From an uncultured Solobacterium sp. (lineage in GTDB: Bacteria; Bacillota_I; Bacilli_A; Erysipelotrichales; Erysipelotrichaceae), in the NCBI GenBank assembly GCA_900546285.1, contig URCJ01000020.1, positions 1 to 32,639 of the forward strand: DNA of 32,639 nucleotides, read 5' to 3'. The stretch's first letter is position 1. The number at the start of each line of letters is the position of its first letter. Under the pieces are notes generated by a model. That model was not told the origin of the DNA. It did not search any database and was given only the letters and a program-made list of their open reading frames with translations. Of the stretch, positions 1 through 7,434 are shown piece by piece. The position numbers were made by a program, and so were the translations under genes.

Positions 1-30
1 TGTTTCTTATTTCAATGATATTTTCTTTAG

Positions 31-150
31 TTATACAAAATCATCAAAGTTAAGGTTTAAACGTTCATAATTATGATCACCACTATGATAATCTTGACCA
101 TTAATTTTGACATTGCCATGTTTCTTATCGTAATGAATTAATAATATCAT
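31..150 (-). other. Possible small ORF or gene remnant (39 aa)
   Basis: An ATG-started frame on the minus strand gives a 39-residue, hydrophilic, His/Asn/Asp-rich peptide ending in NLNFDDFV. The frame stays open upstream to another ATG at 207-205, which would give 58 residues but overlap the diguanylate cyclase start and its promoter. There is no Shine-Dalgarno sequence. The composition looks protein-like, so it may be the 3' remnant of a decayed gene, or a chance ORF. No family is recognised. The rest of bases 1-195 holds only the promoter of the next gene. Confidence 0.2.
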
Positions 151-166
151 TTTATTGGCTTTGAAA

Positions 167-175
167 TGGTATAAT
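167..175 (+). promoter_or_regulatory. Extended -10 promoter of the diguanylate cyclase gene
   Basis: TGG followed by a perfect TATAAT (170-175) forms an extended -10 element; no good -35 is visible. Transcription would start near 182, leaving a leader of about 14 bases before the ATG at 196 with no Shine-Dalgarno sequence. Confidence 0.5.
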
Positions 176-195
176 TCGTTTATTGGGTTAAACGT

Positions 196-1533
196 ATGAA
201 AAAACATTTAAAGATTAAGACCGTAGGGATAATTTCGGTAAGTATTGTGGCTGTTTTAGCTTGTTTTTGTATATTTTATGCTTTCTATGCCAATAGACAA
301 TATGAAATATCTAGTGATGCGACATTAGACTATATTAGTGCTGAAAAGGCTATTAAGCGTTTTGAGATGGGTACTAATAAGCTAAATAGACAAGTGAGGC
401 TAGCGGTTAGTTCACTTGATCAAAAATATATCGATGAGTATTTTGTTGAGTCCAGTGTCATTAATAATCGACAAAAGGCCATTGATGAATTAGAAAAATT
501 ATCTAACGATTGTGATACAACATGTTCCTTGGATGATGCGATGGAATTATCTAATCGTTTGGTAGAGTCTCAAAAATATATTTTAAAGTTAATTGAGGAG
601 TCTATTGAAAAGGATGAAGATAAATGGCCAACTTCTTTATTGGATGTTGAACTAAAAGAAGCGGATAAAGATTTAAGTGATTTAGAAAAGATTGAAAGGG
701 CTAAGGCTTTAATTGGTGATACTAATTATGAGACAACCAATATGTTTATCATGAACAAGGTCTCAACTTCTTTAAATAAAATTAGTAATGAATTATTAGA
801 GAAACAAGATAGTGCTTCTAAGGCTTATAAGAGTGCCTATATGATGTTAGAAATTGGCATTGGCTTATTTGTGATTGAAGGAGTATTGATTTGTTTATCA
901 ATCTATTTTCTAATCATTAAACCTCTATTAATTCTTAATGAAAATATTAAAGAGAATAAGGAAATCCCTTTAGTTGGCGCTTATGAACTTAGGACAGTGG
1001 CCAATACCTATAATGAGGTTTATAGGGAAAATGAGGCAAGAGAAATGCTTATTAAACATAAGTCAGAACATGATCCTTTGACTGGCTTGTTGAATAGGGG
1101 AACTTTTGATTCTATTTTGAATCTTTATGTTAAGGATGAGAATAATTTTGCGCTTATTTTAATTGATGTGGATACTTTTAAGAGTATTAATGATACTTAT
1201 GGTCATGCCATGGGTGATGTTATCTTAAAGAAGGTGGCTGACTTATTGACAGTAACTTTTAGAAGTATTGACCATGTATGTCGAATTGGTGGTGATGAAT
1301 TTGCGATTATTATGGTCGATATGAATAGTGAATTAAACTATACTATTTCGGATAAAATAAATGAAATAAATAGACAGTTGGCTATTTCTAAAGATGAGGA
1401 GCCAACAGTTTCCATAAGTGTTGGTATTGCGTTAAGTGATAGAGAAAATCCAGGGGATGATATATTTAGGGATGCCGATAAGGCCTTATATCAAACTAAG
1501 GAAAGAGGCAGAAAGGGCTATACGTTCCATTAG
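196..1533 (+). CDS. Membrane-bound diguanylate cyclase (GGDEF domain)
   Basis: Predicted to make cyclic di-GMP from two GTP at the inner face of the membrane. A transmembrane helix spans about residues 11-33, an extracytoplasmic helical sensor about 34-215, and a second helix about 216-242. A short HAMP-like or linker segment then leads to a GGDEF domain in about 285-445. The signature GGDEF is intact at residues 365-369. RSID at 356-359 matches the RxxD inhibitory I-site, exactly five residues before GGDEF, so product feedback inhibition is likely. The helical sensor resembles ligand-free four-helix-bundle sensors, and its ligand is unknown. It is the first gene of a run with the deformylase homologue (3-base gap) and the SNF2 ATPase. 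No c-di-GMP phosphodiesterase or receptor lies in the window. The start follows an extended -10 promoter, without a Shine-Dalgarno sequence. Confidence 0.9.
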   Translation: MKKHLKIKTVGIISVSIVAVLACFCIFYAFYANRQYEISSDATLDYISAEKAIKRFEMGTNKLNRQVRLAVSSLDQKYIDEYFVESSVINNRQKAIDELEKLSNDCDTTCSLDDAMELSNRLVESQKYILKLIEESIEKDEDKWPTSLLDVELKEADKDLSDLEKIERAKALIGDTNYETTNMFIMNKVSTSLNKISNELLEKQDSASKAYKSAYMMLEIGIGLFVIEGVLICLSIYFLIIKPLLILNENIKENKEIPLVGAYELRTVANTYNEVYRENEAREMLIKHKSEHDPLTGLLNRGTFDSILNLYVKDENNFALILIDVDTFKSINDTYGHAMGDVILKKVADLLTVTFRSIDHVCRIGGDEFAIIMVDMNSELNYTISDKINEINRQLAISKDEEPTVSISVGIALSDRENPGDDIFRDADKALYQTKERGRKGYTFH

Positions 1534-1536
1534 ATT

Positions 1537-1947
1537 ATGATTAAACCTATATGTAAAGATATATTTTTCTTGTCTAAGAAGGCAAGAAAGGCTACTAAAG
1601 ATGATATTAATATCGCTTATAATCTTTTAGATACCATCAAGGCTAATAGTTATCGTTGTATTGGCATGGCTGCTAATATGATAGGAGAGGATGTTTCTAT
1701 CATCGTGGCTCAAGTTGGAATGTCTTATCTTGTGATGTTTAATCCTGTTATTATTAGCACTAAGGGCGAGTATGAAACAATGGAAGGTTGTTTGTCTCAT
1801 AGTGGTGAAAGAAAATGCATAAGACATCAACACATTAAGGTTAAATATGAAGATTTTAACTTCAAAAGCCATATAGAAGAGTTTAAGGGATTAACCGCTC
1901 AAATCATCGAACATGAAGTAGATCACTTAAAAGGAATTTTGATTTAG
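1537..1947 (+). CDS. def: Short peptide deformylase family protein
   Basis: Peptide deformylases remove the N-formyl group from nascent proteins using a metal ion. At 136 residues this belongs to the short Gram-positive form. EGCLS has its metal-ligand Cys at residue 85, and HEVDH supplies His126, the catalytic Glu127 and His130. Motif 1, normally GxGxAAxQ, reads GMAANM at residues 43-48. The conserved Gln that stabilises the transition state is therefore Met48. I recall this AANMIG variant from a widespread second PDF group in Firmicutes, so it is probably family-typical rather than a decay mutation, but activity on fMet peptides is uncertain. The gene sits between the GGDEF and SNF2 genes with 3-base gaps and no Shine-Dalgarno sequence, so translation is probably coupled to the gene before. 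The symbol is tentative because a canonical def may exist elsewhere. Confidence 0.8.
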   Translation: MIKPICKDIFFLSKKARKATKDDINIAYNLLDTIKANSYRCIGMAANMIGEDVSIIVAQVGMSYLVMFNPVIISTKGEYETMEGCLSHSGERKCIRHQHIKVKYEDFNFKSHIEEFKGLTAQIIEHEVDHLKGILI

Positions 1948-1950
1948 ATT

Positions 1951-3987
1951 ATGGAAATTATTGATAGAGCCAAGAATATTCTTGTTTATCTTGATAAGGC
2001 ACAAGGTATTAAAGATAAATACGCAAGTGATGTAAAAACAATCACTTATGACATTATTGAAAAAGAAACCGAGAAGATCTTAAAGACGATACCACTTGAA
2101 GAATTAACTAATCGAAAAGCTGGTATTCATATTAAATATCTATATGATGCAGGATATGAGAATATAGCTGATTTAAAGAAAGCTAATATTTTTAAGATTG
2201 GTCAAATTGAAGGTATCGGAGTGGATACTTCTTATGTGATTAGAAAACTATTAAATGATATAAGCTATGATGTTAGTAAACAGGCTAAATTAAGAATCAG
2301 TGTTGATAATCAAAGTGATGATTATTATTCTTTATTATCAAGGCTTGTTAAGTATCAAAAACTTGATGGAATTATAAAGGATATTTCTAATGTTGATATT
2401 AATAGTATTAAGACTTGTATAGATAATAAAGATGGTAGCAAGCTATCTTTATTACTAAATGGAATAGAGGGAAAAAAGATAAGCGATATCTTCAATAAGT
2501 TAGATAAGGCTATTAAAGATGATAGTAATCCTTTTGAATATTTTAAAGATAACTCAATCATATTAATCAATTGTTTAGAAGAAATTGTTCCTGATGTTAC
2601 TTTAAATATGGACGACAATTTTGGTTTACCAAAAGAGATTGTCGAAGAAGTTAAACAACAAGAAATCAAGGAAGCTGGTTTAAAATGTCAATTACGTAAT
2701 TACCAAAAGTGGGGCGTAAAGTATATTCTTAACCAAAAGAAAGTTTTATTGGGCGATGAGATGGGTCTAGGTAAGACAATACAAGCTATCGCTACTATGG
2801 TTTCTTTAAATAATATTGGTGAGAATAAGTTTTTAGTAGTTTGTCCTGCTAGTGTTATTATCAATTGGTGCAAGGAAATAAGTGAAAAGAGCACTTTAAG
2901 TGTTATTAAGATCTATGGCGATCATAAACAAGAGATGTTAGAGAAATGGAAGAAGTATGGTGGTGTTGGTGTTACAACATTTGAGACTACTTCTATGTTT
3001 TCTATAGATTTTAAATATTCAATGTTGATAGTAGATGAAGCTCATTATGTAAAGAATTATGAGACAAGAAGATCAACAAATGTTAGGGCTTTATGTGAAC
3101 ATACTGATAGAATTCTATTTATGTCAGGTACACCACTTGAAAATAATGTGGGAGAGATGATTGGTTTAATCAATATCCTAAGACCTGATATCGCTAAGAA
3201 ATTAAAGGGTAAGGAATATCTATCACAAGCTTCTTCTTTTAAGGAAATTATTACACCTGTTTATTATCGTAGAAAAAGAGAAGATGTTTTAAAGGAACTT
3301 CCTGAGATGATTGAAAAGAATCAGTGGTGTTCTCTATTAAGTGAAGAAAAGAGAGTTTATTATAAAGCGGTTTTATCTGAAAATTATTCGATGTGTCGTA
3401 GAGTTTCTTTTAATATGGAAGATTTGACTAAGTCTAGTAAGGCTTTACGTTTAAAAGAGATTGTTGAAGAAGCTAGACTTGATAATCGTAAGGTTATTGT
3501 CTTCTCTTTCTATCTAAATACGATCGAAAAAGTTTGTGAACTATTTAAGGATATATGTATAGGTCCTATTAATGGTTCTTTGCCTCCTAAGAAAAGACAG
3601 GAATTAATTGATGAATTCACTAAAGATGATTCTAAGATTGTCTTAGCTGCTCAAATACAATCTGGTGGTACCGGTTTAAATATTCAAGCTGCTTCAGTTG
3701 TGGTGTTATGTGAACCACAATTTAAACCGTCAATCGAAAATCAAGCTATATCTAGAGCCTATCGTATGGGGCAAACTAGAAGTGTCTTAGTACATCGTTT
3801 GTTGTGCGAGAAGACTGTTGATGAAAGAGTTACTAAGATGTTGGCTGATAAACAAAAGACTTTTGATTATTTTGCGGATGAAGCACTTGCTAGTAAAAAC
3901 GAAGTAGAGATTGATGATACTACATTTAGTAAAATCATGAATGAAGAAGTCACAAGAATTTCTAAGGAAATTGTCAACGAATCTTAA
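1951..3987 (+). CDS. SNF2-family DEAD/DEAH-box helicase-like ATPase
   Basis: A 678-residue superfamily 2 ATPase of the SNF2/Rad54 (HepA) type, expected to translocate on double-stranded DNA or remodel protein-nucleic acid complexes. Residues 1-240 form an N-terminal extension with a helix-hairpin-helix-like stretch near 60-100 (IGQIEGIGV), suggesting DNA binding. The motor follows: Walker A GLGKT at 272-276, DEAH at 362-365, motif III SGTPLEN near 393, and the helicase C-terminal half with the SNF2-type motif VI QAISRAYRMGQ. No SWIM zinc finger or nuclease domain is seen. It is the last gene of the GGDEF-deformylase-SNF2 run (3-base gap) and is followed by a terminator. Known relatives include RapA/HepA and SNF2 ATPases of defence islands. 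Nothing nearby (methylase, nuclease) supports a defence role. Confidence 0.85.
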   Translation: MEIIDRAKNILVYLDKAQGIKDKYASDVKTITYDIIEKETEKILKTIPLEELTNRKAGIHIKYLYDAGYENIADLKKANIFKIGQIEGIGVDTSYVIRKLLNDISYDVSKQAKLRISVDNQSDDYYSLLSRLVKYQKLDGIIKDISNVDINSIKTCIDNKDGSKLSLLLNGIEGKKISDIFNKLDKAIKDDSNPFEYFKDNSIILINCLEEIVPDVTLNMDDNFGLPKEIVEEVKQQEIKEAGLKCQLRNYQKWGVKYILNQKKVLLGDEMGLGKTIQAIATMVSLNNIGENKFLVVCPASVIINWCKEISEKSTLSVIKIYGDHKQEMLEKWKKYGGVGVTTFETTSMFSIDFKYSMLIVDEAHYVKNYETRRSTNVRALCEHTDRILFMSGTPLENNVGEMIGLINILRPDIAKKLKGKEYLSQASSFKEIITPVYYRRKREDVLKELPEMIEKNQWCSLLSEEKRVYYKAVLSENYSMCRRVSFNMEDLTKSSKALRLKEIVEEARLDNRKVIVFSFYLNTIEKVCELFKDICIGPINGSLPPKKRQELIDEFTKDDSKIVLAAQIQSGGTGLNIQAASVVVLCEPQFKPSIENQAISRAYRMGQTRSVLVHRLLCEKTVDERVTKMLADKQKTFDYFADEALASKNEVEIDDTTFSKIMNEEVTRISKEIVNES

Positions 3988-4004
3988 CATTTTTATAAGA
4001 TTTT

Positions 4005-4029
4005 AGCTCACATAATTGGTGGGTTTTTT
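4005..4029 (+). terminator. Intrinsic terminator after the SNF2 gene
   Basis: AGCTCAC (4005-4011) pairs with GTGGGTT (4019-4025) through two wobble pairs around a 7-base loop, followed by a T tract to 4029. It closes the three-gene run starting at 196. Confidence 0.6.
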
Positions 4030-4065
4030 CTTTAAAGGGAAATACAATCAAAAGAGAGGTTATTT

Positions 4066-5034
4066 ATGCGTAAAAAGTATTTAGACAATCTTCGTTTGAC
4101 TGTTGTTGTAATGGTTGTAATCTATCATGTTATTTATTTCTATAATGGCACTAATGGAACATCCTTAATGGATGCTTATTTGTACTTTGTCTATCCTTGG
4201 TTTATGTTTATCATCTTTTTAATATCCGGTATGTCTTCTTATTATTATCTTGAAAATCATGATATTAAGGAATTTATTAAAGCTAGAACTAAGAAGTTAT
4301 TAGTGCCTTCAACAATTGGCGTTATTCTTTTTGGATATCCACAAGGTTATTTAAATATGTATTTCGCGAATGCTCTAGATAATATTCCTGCCGGCATCCC
4401 TTTTATCATTAAATATTTGATTATCTGTCTTTCAGGAATAGGTGTCATGTGGACAATGCAGATGTTATGGCTTTTTTCGATATGTTTAGTTTTAATCAAA
4501 AAAAGAGTAAATATAAAAGTTAATTATCTTGGCTTTATTATTTTAGGAATAATGGCTATTTTATGCGGACAAATAGGTAATATCACATTAATCCCAATGT
4601 ATCGTTTTGGTTATTATGGTTTTGCGTATTTTGTAGGCTTTTTTGTTTTATCCAACGAAGAAAATATTAAGTGTTTTGAGAATATCTATTTCTTTATTAT
4701 ATTCATTATATTTGGAGCCTTTTATTCAATGATATTTCTTGGTCAAAATTATGCGATAGATCCTTTGTTGAGCAATCCAATTTCTTTGATATATGGCCAT
4801 TTGATGCCTTTATCATTATTAGGAATTTTTAAAAAGTATTTCAATAAGAAAGAATTAGTATTGGTAAAAGATAGCTTTGGCATCTATCTATTCCACTATT
4901 TGTTTATTTGCCTAATTAGTTTGTTTATAAAGAATTATTTATTATCTTTTGTGGTGGCTATGCTAGGAAGTGTTTTCTTGTATAAAATAATTAAAAGGAT
5001 TCCCGTTATTAGAATTATCCTTTTAGGAGAATAA
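4066..5034 (+). CDS. Acyltransferase 3 family membrane protein
   Basis: A 322-residue multi-pass membrane protein with about ten hydrophobic segments. The N-terminus reads YLDNLR, then a helix ending in IYHVIYF, the typical start of Acyl_transf_3 (OafA/NodX-like) proteins. In these the conserved His of the first helix takes part in acyl transfer to a sugar or other surface polymer. A second charged motif (FIKARTKKLLVPS) follows the second helix and matches the family's R/K-rich loop. The substrate cannot be told from sequence. The start is supported by AGAGAGG about 8 bases upstream. The stop is one base before the next gene, so it is co-translated with the XRE-AbrB regulator. A weak -10 (TACAAT, 4043-4048) may serve as promoter. 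Confidence 0.8.
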   Translation: MRKKYLDNLRLTVVVMVVIYHVIYFYNGTNGTSLMDAYLYFVYPWFMFIIFLISGMSSYYYLENHDIKEFIKARTKKLLVPSTIGVILFGYPQGYLNMYFANALDNIPAGIPFIIKYLIICLSGIGVMWTMQMLWLFSICLVLIKKRVNIKVNYLGFIILGIMAILCGQIGNITLIPMYRFGYYGFAYFVGFFVLSNEENIKCFENIYFFIIFIIFGAFYSMIFLGQNYAIDPLLSNPISLIYGHLMPLSLLGIFKKYFNKKELVLVKDSFGIYLFHYLFICLISLFIKNYLLSFVVAMLGSVFLYKIIKRIPVIRIILLGE

Positions 5035-5035
5035 A

Positions 5036-5434
5036 ATGTTGGCAGAAAATTTGAGTATGTTAAGAAAGAGAAATAGATTATCCCAAGAAGAGTTGGCAGA
5101 TAAACTATGTCTTTCTAGACAGACAATTTCTAAATATGAAACAGGAGAAACCATCCCTGATATATTGGTTTGTCAAAAGATGGCAGAAGTCTTTAATGTT
5201 TCTTTGGACGATTTAGTTAACTACGAAAATAATAATGATATATTAGGGATTCCTCCTAAGGGTAAGTACTTTTTTGGAACTGTTAAAGTAATTGATAATA
5301 AGATTGTTATACCTAAGAAGGCTATGAAGGTGTTTGCGATTAATGAAGGCGATAAACTAATGGTTCTAGGTGATGAAGAAAAGGGCATTGGGATTCTGAA
5401 GGAAGAAGTTCTTTTAAAGGCAATAAATAAATAG
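5036..5434 (+). CDS. XRE-family regulator with C-terminal AbrB-like domain
   Basis: A 132-residue two-domain DNA-binding protein. Residues 5-60 are a Cro/CI-type helix-turn-helix (LRKRNRLSQEELADKL, then LSRQTISKYETGE). Residues about 79-130 form a SpoVT/AbrB-like swapped-hairpin domain (GTVKVIDNKIVIPKKAMKVF, then EGDKLMVLGD). Such fusions put two dimerising DNA-binding folds in one chain. The gene starts one base after the acyltransferase stop, with AGGAGA at 5025-5030 as ribosome site. It likely controls that operon or is co-regulated with it. No obvious operator was found upstream of 4066. Assignment of both domains is firm; the regulon is unknown. Confidence 0.85.
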   Translation: MLAENLSMLRKRNRLSQEELADKLCLSRQTISKYETGETIPDILVCQKMAEVFNVSLDDLVNYENNNDILGIPPKGKYFFGTVKVIDNKIVIPKKAMKVFAINEGDKLMVLGDEEKGIGILKEEVLLKAINK

Positions 5435-5440
5435 TAAAAT
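5435..5440 (+). promoter_or_regulatory. Candidate -10 box for a leaderless HAD transcript
   Basis: TAAAAT lies with exactly 6 bases between it and the ATG at 5447, so the +1 base would be the A of ATG. No Shine-Dalgarno sequence is present. The -35 region is poor, so this is tentative. Confidence 0.3.
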
Positions 5441-5446
5441 TGAACC

Positions 5447-6061
5447 ATGATTAAAAATGTTATATTTGATTTAGGTAATGTATTAATTGATTTTAAGCCC
5501 ATTAAGTATATTAAAAGCTTAGGTTATGATGATGAAAAAGTTTTAGAAATTTTTAATAAAACTATTAAAGATCCTATTTGGGCTGATATGGATAGGGGCA
5601 TTTATCGTGATAAGGAAAGCTATGTTAAGGCTTTTGAAGAAAAGTATCCTGAAATAAAAAACGATATTGATAAGTTTTTAGGTGGTCCTTGGATGGAAAA
5701 TGTTATTTTTCCATTAAAAGATAATCTAAAGATGATAGACTTAGTGAAAGAAAAGGGACTAAAGTATTACATCTTATCTAATTATCCCAAGGACGCTTTT
5801 GAATATACCTATAATATGTGTCCATTTATTCAAAATGCGGATGGTATGGTCATTTCTTATGATGTTTTGATGATTAAACCGAATAAGAATATTTATTTAA
5901 AATTATTGGATAAATATGGATTGAAAGCTAATGAGTGTCTATTTATGGATGATTTGGATGTTAATGTTGATGGTGCAAAGAGCGTAGGTATTAATGCCTT
6001 TGTCTTTAAAGACTTAAAAGATGGCTATAAGAAGCTAGAAGAATATTTGAAGGGAGAATGA
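5447..6061 (+). CDS. HAD-superfamily hydrolase (subfamily IA, YihX-like)
   Basis: A 204-residue phosphatase-like protein. Motif I is FDLGNVLIDF with nucleophile Asp8; the DLGNV form is typical of the YihX/epoxide-hydrolase-like IA branch. Motif II is the Ser of ILSNYP, motif III the Lys of IKPN, and motif IV is FMDDLDVNVDGA. A helical cap lies between motif I and about residue 90. YihX-like members hydrolyse sugar phosphates such as glucose-1-phosphate, but substrate range in this branch is broad, so no specific reaction is assigned. The gene has no Shine-Dalgarno sequence and may be read from a leaderless mRNA. It ends in TGA one base before thyA, which carries its own GGGAGA ribosome site inside this gene's end. 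Confidence 0.85.
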   Translation: MIKNVIFDLGNVLIDFKPIKYIKSLGYDDEKVLEIFNKTIKDPIWADMDRGIYRDKESYVKAFEEKYPEIKNDIDKFLGGPWMENVIFPLKDNLKMIDLVKEKGLKYYILSNYPKDAFEYTYNMCPFIQNADGMVISYDVLMIKPNKNIYLKLLDKYGLKANECLFMDDLDVNVDGAKSVGINAFVFKDLKDGYKKLEEYLKGE

Positions 6062-6062
6062 T

Positions 6063-6935
6063 ATGCAACAATATCTTGATTTATGTCGACATGTCTTGGA
6101 ACATGGTGAAAAAAGAGAGGATCGTACTGGTACTGGTACTATTTCTACTTTTGGTTATCAAATGCGTTTTGATTTGACTAAGGGTTTTCCATTACTTACT
6201 ACTAAGAAAGTATTCTATCGTGGTATTTTTGAAGAATTGTTATGGTTTCTAAGTGGCAATACCAATATTAAGCCTCTTGTTGATAAGAAGGTTGGTATTT
6301 GGAATGAATGGCCATATGATAAATATTCTAAAAGTCCTGATTTTAAGGGTGAAACTCTAGAAGAATTTATTGAAAAGATTAGAGATGATCAAGAATTTGC
6401 CGATAAGTATGGTGATTTAGGTCCTGTTTATGGTAAACAATGGCGTGATTTTAATGGGGTTGACCAAATTAGCCAATTAATCGAAGGTATTAAGAATAAT
6501 CCATTTTCTAGAAGACATTTAGTAGTGGCTTATAATCCGAGTGAAGTTAAGGATATGGCTTTACCACCTTGCCATTCATTATTCCAATTCTATGTATCAG
6601 CTGATGGTAAAAAGTTATCTTGTCAATTGTACCAAAGAAGTGGTGATGTATTCTTAGGTGTACCATTTAATATCGCTTCATATTCATTGTTGTTGGCGAT
6701 GGTAGCTCAGGTATGTGACCTAGAGCCATATGAATTTATCCATACTTTTGGTGATGTGCATATTTACTTAAATCATCTAGATCAAATTAATGAACAATTA
6801 TCTAGAACTCCTCGTCCTTTACCTAAACTTGTTTTAAATAAGGATGTTAAGAATATTTTTGACTTTAAATATGAGGATATTAAGATTGAAGATTATGATC
6901 CATATCCTGCAATTAAGGGGGCTGTGTCTGTCTAA
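6063..6935 (+). CDS. thyA: Thymidylate synthase
   Basis: Converts dUMP to dTMP using methylene-tetrahydrofolate, which is oxidised to dihydrofolate. The 290-residue protein carries the family hallmarks. The N-terminal folate/phosphate site has EDRTGTGT, the catalytic Cys170 lies in LPPCHSLFQF, and the dUMP-binding block QRSGDVFLGVPFN follows. HTFGDVHIYLNH is also present. It ends in an Ala-Val-Ser-Val tail instead of the usual -AV terminus. Its stop overlaps the ATG of folA by one base, so the enzyme making dihydrofolate and the one recycling it are translationally coupled. GGGAGA sits 6 bases before the ATG. Confidence 0.98.
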   Translation: MQQYLDLCRHVLEHGEKREDRTGTGTISTFGYQMRFDLTKGFPLLTTKKVFYRGIFEELLWFLSGNTNIKPLVDKKVGIWNEWPYDKYSKSPDFKGETLEEFIEKIRDDQEFADKYGDLGPVYGKQWRDFNGVDQISQLIEGIKNNPFSRRHLVVAYNPSEVKDMALPPCHSLFQFYVSADGKKLSCQLYQRSGDVFLGVPFNIASYSLLLAMVAQVCDLEPYEFIHTFGDVHIYLNHLDQINEQLSRTPRPLPKLVLNKDVKNIFDFKYEDIKIEDYDPYPAIKGAVSV

Positions 6936-7405
6936 TGTTTTCGATTATTGTAGCTTATGATGAAAATAGGGGTATTGGTAAGGATAATGATTTAGTGTGG
7001 CATATCAAGGATGATTTGAAGTTATTTAAGGAACATACTTTAAATAAGAGAATTGTCATGGGTCGCAAGACTTTTGAGTCAATCGGCAAGCCTTTGCCTA
7101 ATAGACATACTTTGATTGTGTCTAATAATAAAAAAGAAGATGGTGAAAACTATTCTTATATCGATGATTTTTCTACATTCTTAAAAAAGAATATGGATAC
7201 AGCTGAAGAAATTATGATCTGTGGAGGTGCTAACATTTATAGACAGGCTTTACCATATTGTAAGAAGTTATGTATCTCTAAGGTTAATGGTGTGCATGAT
7301 TGCGATACTTTCTTCCCTGAATTCAATGAAAGTGATTATAAACTTATTAATACTATAAAGTACGCTGATTTTACCTATTATGAGTATGAAAGTGTTATAA
7401 TTTAA
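6935..7405 (+). CDS. folA: Dihydrofolate reductase
   Basis: Reduces dihydrofolate to tetrahydrofolate with NADPH. The 156-residue length is normal for a chromosomal DHFR. Visible motifs are the N-terminal strand FSIIVAYDENRGIGKDNDL, then VWHIKDDLKLFK with the substrate-binding acidic residue, the NADPH motif MGRKTFESIGKPLPNR, and ICGGANIYRQALPYC near residue 100. The gene starts in a TAATG overlap with thyA, an ancient and frequent pairing. The 3' end carries the extended -10 element that probably drives glyQS. Confidence 0.97.
   Translation: MFSIIVAYDENRGIGKDNDLVWHIKDDLKLFKEHTLNKRIVMGRKTFESIGKPLPNRHTLIVSNNKKEDGENYSYIDDFSTFLKKNMDTAEEIMICGGANIYRQALPYCKKLCISKVNGVHDCDTFFPEFNESDYKLINTIKYADFTYYEYESVII
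7393..7401 (+). promoter_or_regulatory. Extended -10 promoter for glyQS-dnaG-rpoD
   Basis: TGT plus a perfect TATAAT (7396-7401) lies inside the last codons of folA. No clear -35 is visible. The start would be near 7408, giving a leader of about 27 bases with AAGGAG before glyQS. Confidence 0.45.
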
Positions 7406-7434
7406 CGTGTTTTAAAAAAGGAGCTTTAATTAAT

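Noticed and set aside
55..66. The 12-mer TTTAAACGTTCA also present after relA near 32058
   Set aside because: A single short AT-rich match at both ends of the window with different flanks; no direct-repeat or attachment-site structure around it.
1951..3987. Restriction or defence island around the SNF2 ATPase
   Set aside because: No methylase, nuclease, TIR or other defence gene is nearby; neighbours are a cyclase, a deformylase homologue and an acyltransferase.
7406..7434. T-box riboswitch before glyQS
   Set aside because: The gap is only 29 bases and has no specifier stem or T-box sequence.
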